Assembly (NCBI GenBank): GCA_964436635.1
Contig: CAYTDM010000002.1
Location: 1-64,000, forward strand
From: DASRQK01 sp964436635
GTDB taxonomy: Bacteria; Bacteroidota; Bacteroidia; Sphingobacteriales; Sphingobacteriaceae
Reading direction: 5' to 3'
Length of the DNA: 64,000 nucleotides
Made by a program: the position numbers and the translations under genes
Part shown: positions 59,287 through 64,000 of the stretch, in pieces
How positions within the stretch are numbered: position 1 is the stretch's first letter
Layout of the letters: every line of letters starts with the position of its first letter
Notes under the pieces: generated by a model
Database searches by the model: none
What the model saw: the letters and a program-made list of their open reading frames with translations, nothing else
What the model was told of the DNA's origin: nothing

Positions 59287-61262
59287 TTATGAATCCTGAT
59301 TTTTCTTCTTGACCATGGTCAAAATGGTGGCTAACGCGACCGATTCCCCTGTTTCGTCGTAGATATCCACGAACCATTTGATAATACCTTTCGCCAGATC
59401 GTTTTCATCTCGCTTCTCTTGAGAGATTTTCTCCTTACAAGAGAAACGGACTCCGATCGTAGAACCGGGATAAACGGGCTTTATAAACCTACATTCGTCC
59501 AGTCCATAATTCAGCAATACAGGACCTTTTTTTGCCTGAACAAACAAGCCTGCAGCCTTGGACAACAAGTAATACCCATGAGCCACATTCCGCTCAAACA
59601 GAGTGCCTTCCAAGGAAGTCGCGTCAACATGGGCATAAAAATGATCGCCCGACAGATTTGCAAAGTTATTAATATCTGATTGAGTAATGGTATGTTTAGC
59701 GGTAATTAAGGTCTCTCCAATTTCTATTTCCTCAAAATATTTGGAAAATGGGTGACGAATGTCTTCCTTGTAGTCGGCCCCGTATTGATATTGATTCGTC
59801 ACAGCAGTCAACATATTCGGCGAACCTTGAATGGCTGTTCTTTGCATATAATGCAATACACCGCGTTTACCGCCCATTTCTTCTCCGCCTCCCGCTCGTC
59901 CCGGACCACCGTGGACCAACATCGGTAAAGGCGAGCCATGTCCGGTAGATTCTTTTGCGCTGGCCGCATCTAACACTAAGATCCTGCCGTGTAGAGACGC
60001 TGAATTTAATACAAATTCCCGCGCCACAGCCGGATCAGCCGTCACGATAGAGCAGACTAAAGAGCCTTTTCCCATCCGCACTAAATCAATGGCCTCTTGC
60101 AAGGTATTATAAGGCATTAAGGTAGAAACGGGACCAAAAGCCTCGATATCATGGACGTCTTTTTGTTTAAATGGTTCCGTATTTAAAAACAGAATTGGCG
60201 ATATAAAGGCCCCTTTTTTTGCGTCAGCGCCGACGACCTCTACCTGCTCAACATGCCCGTACACAAGTTCTTGGCTCCGACTTAATGCCAACACTTTTTC
60301 ACGCACTTCGGCCAATTGACTTTTGCCAGCCAAAGCGCCCATGCGCACCCCTTCTACTTGCGGGTCACCAATTTTGATCGCTGACAAACGCTTGGAAACC
60401 GCGATTTGAACCGGCTCGATCATTTCTGCGGGCACCAGAATCCGACGAACGGCCGTACATTTCTGACCTGATTTCGTCGTCATTTCACGTACGACTTCTT
60501 TCACAAACAGCTCAAATTCCGCCTGATCTTCCTTCACATCTGGCCCTAAAACACAGGCGTTCAAAGAATCCGCTTCCATATTAAAAGGCACCGCTTCTGA
60601 AAGAATTCGAGGGTGAGCCTTTAATTGTTGACCGGTACTCGCCGATCCTGTAAAGGTGACGACATCTTCCGTTTGTACATGATCCAAAATGCCTTGAGCT
60701 GACCCCGCAATCAGTTGAAGCGCTCCAGCAGGCAATATATTAGATTCTATGATGGCGCGAACCACCGCTTCTGTTAAATAGGAGGTTAAGGTCGCAGGTT
60801 TTACAATGGCAGGCACCCCCGCTAACAAATTCACTGCGATTTTTTCCAACATCCCCCAAACAGGGAAATTAAATGCATTTATATGAATGGCCACGCCTCT
60901 TTTCGGCGTCATCAAATGGGTGCCTATAAAAGTTCCTTGCTTCGATAAGTTATGGGTATCGCCTTCCACATAATAAGATTCGTCGCCGAATTGCCTCCTT
61001 AAGGACGCATTGGAAAACAAATTGCCGATTCCTCCTTCTATGTCTACCCATGCGTCTATTCTCGTTGCCCCGGTAGCCCAAGAAACCTGATAAAACTCTT
61101 CTTTGCGTTTCGTTAAATACAGTGCTAAGCGTTTCAGCATCAGGCCTCTTNNNNNNNNNNTACCCCGATTTCTTCTCCGGTAATGGCGTGAAAGAGCGGC
61201 TGTCCACCTGTCTTTTTTGACACCCACGCACCCAACGCATAATTTTCAATATATTTGGTCAT
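59287..61262 (-). CDS. paaZ: PaaZ, bifunctional oxepin-CoA hydrolase and semialdehyde dehydrogenase (interrupted by an assembly gap)
   Basis: The true start is the ATG at 61262 (MTKYIENYALGAWVSKKTGG), which is in a different frame from the body only because ten N bases stand for a longer gap. An ALDH domain (Glu in FNMEADSLNACVLG, Cys in TKSGQKCTAVRR) is followed by an R-hydratase/MaoC domain (FANLSGDHFYAHVD, YGLDECRFIKPVYPG). PaaZ opens the oxepin ring of the phenylacetate intermediate and oxidises the resulting aldehyde. The N-terminal part holds 34 codons and the body about 620; E. coli PaaZ has 681 residues, so about 28 codons are missing in the gap. The gene is otherwise intact. Confidence 0.93.
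61151..61160. other. Assembly gap (10 N) inside paaZ
   Basis: The placeholder length is not the real one. Joining the frames on both sides requires a gap of length 2 modulo 3, about 86 bases by comparison with the E. coli protein, not ten. Confidence 0.85.
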
Positions 61263-61276
61263 AATCGTATGTTGAT

Positions 61277-61900
61277 TTAGGCGTTCTCATCGTTATTAGC
61301 CTTCGAATTCTTTGATTCTTGCCAGGTTTTATAGGAAACTTCTTTTTGTTCCTGGTACCAGGCAGGTTCTTCCGTAAGAGGTTCACAAGGCCTAAGGGAG
61401 CGGCGGCACTCGTCCGGCAATTCCATATAAATTTGCGTCCCCGCGGATTTCCATGCGACCATTTCCTCTGAAATCTCGCGCACCTTCTGAGCCGGATTTC
61501 CGACTATTAAGCTTCTGGGCTCAAAAACGCTGTCCGCCTTTACGAAGGCCAATGCCCCCACGATGCTTTCATCGCCAATTTTTACTCGATCCATAATCAC
61601 TGCGTTCATCCCCACCAACACATTTTTCCCAATTTCAGCCCCATGAATAACCGCCCCATGTCCAATGTGCGCTCTTTCATGCAGCGTCACAGTGACCCCA
61701 GGAAACATATGCACTGTGCAGTTTTCTTGGACATTGCAATGATCATGAATCACGATTTTTCCCCAATCACCTCGCAACGCACATCCCGGACCGATATACA
61801 CGTGTTTACCTATCACCACATGTCCAGTTACCACCGCCTGTGGATGTACAAAAGCCGTAGGGTGCACCACGGGCTTATATCCATTAAACTCGTAAAACAT
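61277..61900 (-). CDS. paaY: PaaY-type gamma-carbonic-anhydrase-like hexapeptide-repeat protein
   Basis: 207 residues. The left-handed beta-helix of hexapeptide repeats is visible (HVVIGKHVYIGPGCALRGDWG, AHIGHGAVIHGAEIGKNVLVGM), and the DHCNVQENCTVHMFPG segment is characteristic. PaaY is a thioesterase that detoxifies dead-end CoA products of phenylacetate degradation. It ends 15 bp before paaZ starts, in the same operon. Confidence 0.92.
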   Translation of the reverse strand: MFYEFNGYKPVVHPTAFVHPQAVVTGHVVIGKHVYIGPGCALRGDWGKIVIHDHCNVQENCTVHMFPGVTVTLHERAHIGHGAVIHGAEIGKNVLVGMNAVIMDRVKIGDESIVGALAFVKADSVFEPRSLIVGNPAQKVREISEEMVAWKSAGTQIYMELPDECRRSLRPCEPLTEEPAWYQEQKEVSYKTWQESKNSKANNDENA

Positions 61901-61980
61901 CTTTTATCTATATATTATTCCTTTTAATCTGCATTTACCTTTCGATTGTCATCCTTTTTATCCTACTCATTCTCTGGTCC

Positions 61981-63186
61981 TTACACCCGTTCGATCACCA
62001 CCGCATAACCCTGACCCAATCCCACACACATGGTAACCAGGGCGTATTTTTTATCTCGCTCGCGCAATTCCAGGGCAGCAGAATATAGAATCCTGGCTCC
62101 ACTCATGCCTAATGGGTGGCCCAAAGCGATCGCGCCACCATTCGGATTGATTCGTGGGTCTTTGTCATCCAATCCCAGCTTTCTCGCACAGGCCAACACC
62201 TGCGCAGCAAACGCTTCGTTAATCTCGATGACATCCATTTGATTTAAGCTTAATCCTGCTCTTTTTAGTGCCATTTCACTGGCCTGTACTGGTCCTATTC
62301 CCATAAATCTCGGCTCCACCCCAGACACGCCGCTGCTGATCACCTTCGCCAAAGGGCTTAGTTGGTGTTTATTTATGCCTTCCTCAGAAGCCAACAACAA
62401 GGCCGCAGCCCCGTCATTTAAGCCGGAAGCATTCCCGGCGGTCACCGTGCCACCCTTTCTAAAAGCAGGCTTCAATCCCTGCAACCCTTCAAAAGTCGAA
62501 AAGTTTTTCGCAAACTCATCTTTTTGAAACCGTACCACCGACCCGTCTTTTTGTGGTAAATCTACCGGCATAATTTCTAACGCTAATCGACCATTTTCTT
62601 GGGCGATTTTTGTCTTTTCTTGTGACCAAAGCGCAAATTGATCTTGGTCTTCTCTTGAAATTCCTTCGCGCTCAGCAAGATTTTCGGCGGTTTCACCCAT
62701 GGCCTCGACCCCGTACATGTCTTTCATTTTAGGATTGATAAACCTCCACCCAAAAGAGCTGTCATAAACCTCTGGATTTCCTCCGAAAGAAAGTGGTGAT
62801 TTCCCCATCACCAAAGGTGCGCGCGTCATGTGCTCTATCCCACCACTAATGACCAAATCCGCTTCCCCCGTTTGAATCATGCGGGCCGCATGTACTGCAG
62901 CCGAAAGACCCGACGCACAAAGGCGATTCACCGTTTCCGCTGGAACCGAATAAGGTAAACCAGCTAATAAGGTCGCCATACGGGCGATATTTCGGTTATC
63001 TTCTCCTGCTTGATTTGCGCAGCCTAAAATGACTTCATAAATTTCTCCAGCATCGATTTGCGGGTTTCTGCCCAAAAGTTCTGAAAGCACCAGGGCGGCT
63101 AAATCATCGGCTCGGACCGACGAAAGACTGCCCCTTAAGTTCCCAATAGGAGTGCGAATCCCGTCTATAATATATGCTTCTTTCAC
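61981..63186 (-). CDS. paaJ: 3-oxoadipyl-CoA/acyl-CoA thiolase of the phenylacetate pathway
   Basis: 401 residues starting with GTG (MKEAYIIDGIRTPIGN). Thiolase residues are intact: the nucleophile Cys in VNRLCASGLSAAV, His in GGAIALGHPLGMSGARI, and Cys in MCVGLGQG. PaaJ releases acetyl-CoA from 3-oxoadipyl-CoA. It is four bases from paaI and 80 bp from paaY. A general thiolase such as PcaF would look the same; context favours PaaJ. Confidence 0.92.
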   Translation of the reverse strand: MKEAYIIDGIRTPIGNLRGSLSSVRADDLAALVLSELLGRNPQIDAGEIYEVILGCANQAGEDNRNIARMATLLAGLPYSVPAETVNRLCASGLSAAVHAARMIQTGEADLVISGGIEHMTRAPLVMGKSPLSFGGNPEVYDSSFGWRFINPKMKDMYGVEAMGETAENLAEREGISREDQDQFALWSQEKTKIAQENGRLALEIMPVDLPQKDGSVVRFQKDEFAKNFSTFEGLQGLKPAFRKGGTVTAGNASGLNDGAAALLLASEEGINKHQLSPLAKVISSGVSGVEPRFMGIGPVQASEMALKRAGLSLNQMDVIEINEAFAAQVLACARKLGLDDKDPRINPNGGAIALGHPLGMSGARILYSAALELRERDKKYALVTMCVGLGQGYAVVIERV

Positions 63187-63190
63187 TGCT

Positions 63191-63607
63191 TTATAATTGT
63201 GTTAGTAATTGCTTTCCTACTCGGTAACAGGTTCCTTTAAATACAGCCACCAATTCATCCCGTTGATTCACGACTTTGACTTCATAAAGGCCGGTTTTTC
63301 GTGTCGCGTTTAATTCCTTTGAAGTGATGGTAAACACGTCATTGACTGCACCTGCTTTTGTAAAAGACATGCTGGCCTCTAACGCCACCGAAATTTGATT
63401 TTCCATGTTACATGTGATGGCAAATGCGCTGTCCGCCATGGCGAAAGTCACGCCCCCATGCAAGGAACCGATGCCATTCATCATTTCAGGGCGAATTTTC
63501 GCTTGGAGCATCACATAACCTTCGTGGTATTCAATCAGTTCCAGCCCCAGCCATTTGCTAAAAGCATCTCTTTCTAATATTGTTTTAACGACCAAGTCTC
63601 TGTTCAT
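63191..63607 (-). CDS. paaI: PaaI-type hotdog-fold thioesterase
   Basis: 138 residues. The family motif GIGSLHGGVTFAMADSAFAIT contains the active-site Asp/His segment of the PaaI subfamily of 4-hydroxybenzoyl-CoA-like thioesterases. It hydrolyses ring-hydroxylated phenylacetyl-CoA by-products. It is followed by paaJ (four bases) and preceded by the paaH 3' end, with an 18-bp repeat in the 48-bp spacer. Confidence 0.92.
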   Translation of the reverse strand: MNRDLVVKTILERDAFSKWLGLELIEYHEGYVMLQAKIRPEMMNGIGSLHGGVTFAMADSAFAITCNMENQISVALEASMSFTKAGAVNDVFTITSKELNATRKTGLYEVKVVNQRDELVAVFKGTCYRVGKQLLTQL

Positions 63608-63627
63608 GATAATAGCTTTAAAGTTTT

Positions 63628-63664
63628 ACGGCTGTTTTTTAATAAACGGCTGTTTTTAATAAAA
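63628..63664. repeat. Tandem repeat at the paaH 3' end
   Basis: ACGGCTGTTTTTTAATAA (63628-63645) is followed by ACGGCTGTTTTTAATAAAA (63646-63664). The second copy contains the stop codon of paaH. Confidence 0.7.
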
Positions 63665-64000
63665 TGTTTGAGCGTTTTGGGTCATTTTGCGCAGCAAAGG
63701 ACTTAATCGATAGCGATCTTCCCTATATTCTTCGTACAATTCATCCATGCGGCTTGCAATTTTAGCGATGCCCAATTCATCTGCCCAGGCTAATAATCCT
63801 TTCGGGTAATTCACTCCTTTTGTCATGGCCAAATCAAGGTCCTCCTTACTCGCGATGCCCCAATACAACGCATCTGCAGCCTCATTGATTAACATCAATA
63901 GAATTCTTTCAAAAATGCGCGTTTTCAATTCGGAAGAGGTTTCCTCCACTTGGGCCGCAGCGCGATCGAACTGACCAGAATGACCACTTGATTCGTACTG
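63656..64000 (-). CDS. paaH: 3-hydroxyacyl-CoA dehydrogenase, C-terminal part (PaaH-type); 5' end beyond the window
   Basis: The frame stays open to the window edge (first residues QYESSGHSGQFDRAAAQVEE), so the gene is cut by the window, not broken. The visible part is the C-terminal 3HCDH domain: RIFERILLMLINEAADALYWG, LDLAMTKGVNYPKGLLAWADE and EEYREDRYRLSPLLRKM, a common ending of PaaH enzymes that oxidise 3-hydroxyadipyl-CoA. A GTG at 63949 is internal. Confidence 0.9.
   Translation of the reverse strand, partial: QYESSGHSGQFDRAAAQVEETSSELKTRIFERILLMLINEAADALYWGIASKEDLDLAMTKGVNYPKGLLAWADELGIAKIASRMDELYEEYREDRYRLSPLLRKMTQNAQTFY

Noticed and set aside
59287..61227. Start of paaZ at 61227 and a separate ORF at 60950-61249
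   Set aside because: Both are artefacts of the ten-N gap; the conserved N-terminus begins at 61262.
1..64000. Prophage, insertion sequence or toxin-antitoxin system
   Set aside because: No transposase, integrase, phage structural gene or recognisable toxin pair was found on either strand.

Overview
The window comes from a Bacteroidota chromosome, most likely of the Sphingobacteriia/Cytophagia kind (genus not resolvable). The evidence is two SusC/SusD outer-membrane glycan uptake pairs, a Porin_10-type porin, many lipoproteins, recurrent TAnnTTTG (-7) promoter boxes instead of sigma70 boxes, few Shine-Dalgarno sequences, the yicC-gmk-nadD gene order, and a CarB without its C-terminal regulatory domain. 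No rRNA, insertion sequence, prophage or CRISPR array is visible. The record holds two 10-N assembly gaps (21287-21296 and 61151-61160).

Layout. 1-3.1 kb: tRNA-Val(TAC), a porin and purine nucleoside phosphorylase. 3.2-16.8 kb: polysaccharide utilisation locus 1 (PUL1), all on the minus strand: NamZ (GH171 exo-muramidase), SusC, SusD, a metallophosphoesterase/PQQ-propeller protein, a GH9 lipoprotein, a CE4-type deacetylase, MurQ and a sodium:solute symporter. NamZ plus MurQ point to peptidoglycan amino sugars as the substrate. The deacetylase has no usable start codon. Its frame joins the GH9 frame at an A_AAA_AAG_TAG heptamer preceded by AGGAGG, so the two may form one GH9-CE4 protein through a -1 frameshift, unless a base is missing. 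17-21.3 kb: a NadR-type kinase, a small outer-membrane protein and carB.

21.4-43.1 kb: PUL2, fourteen consecutive minus-strand genes with a divergent AraC regulator at the head. It encodes an L-fucose-isomerase-like protein, a symporter, a DHDPS/NAL-family aldolase, two PhoPQ-related hydrolases, a purple-acid-phosphatase-like protein, two sialidase-fold lipo/secreted proteins, a large protein with propeller-like and helical halves, a membrane acetyltransferase of the HGSNAT type, a small lipoprotein, SusC/SusD and a ceramidase-domain protein. The substrate is unknown; this is the least explained system in the window.

43.3-51.8 kb: housekeeping genes (fumC with a lipoprotein, DUF3127, an rRNA methyltransferase, GDPD, DUF4197, nadD, gmk, yicC). 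51.8-57.1 kb: nucleotide-sugar enzymes (rfbB, galE, UDP-glucuronate decarboxylase) next to two convergent Stealth-family sugar-phosphate transferases, a small surface-glycan locus. 57.2-64 kb: hemW, then the lower phenylacetate degradation genes (crotonase, paaZ, paaY, paaJ, paaI, paaH). paaZ is interrupted by an assembly gap and paaH runs off the window.

Across the right half, several gene 3' ends are followed by imperfect tandem duplications of 17-25 bp, some of which copy the stop-codon region. Several genes have their -7 box almost touching the start codon, which suggests leaderless or nearly leaderless mRNAs.
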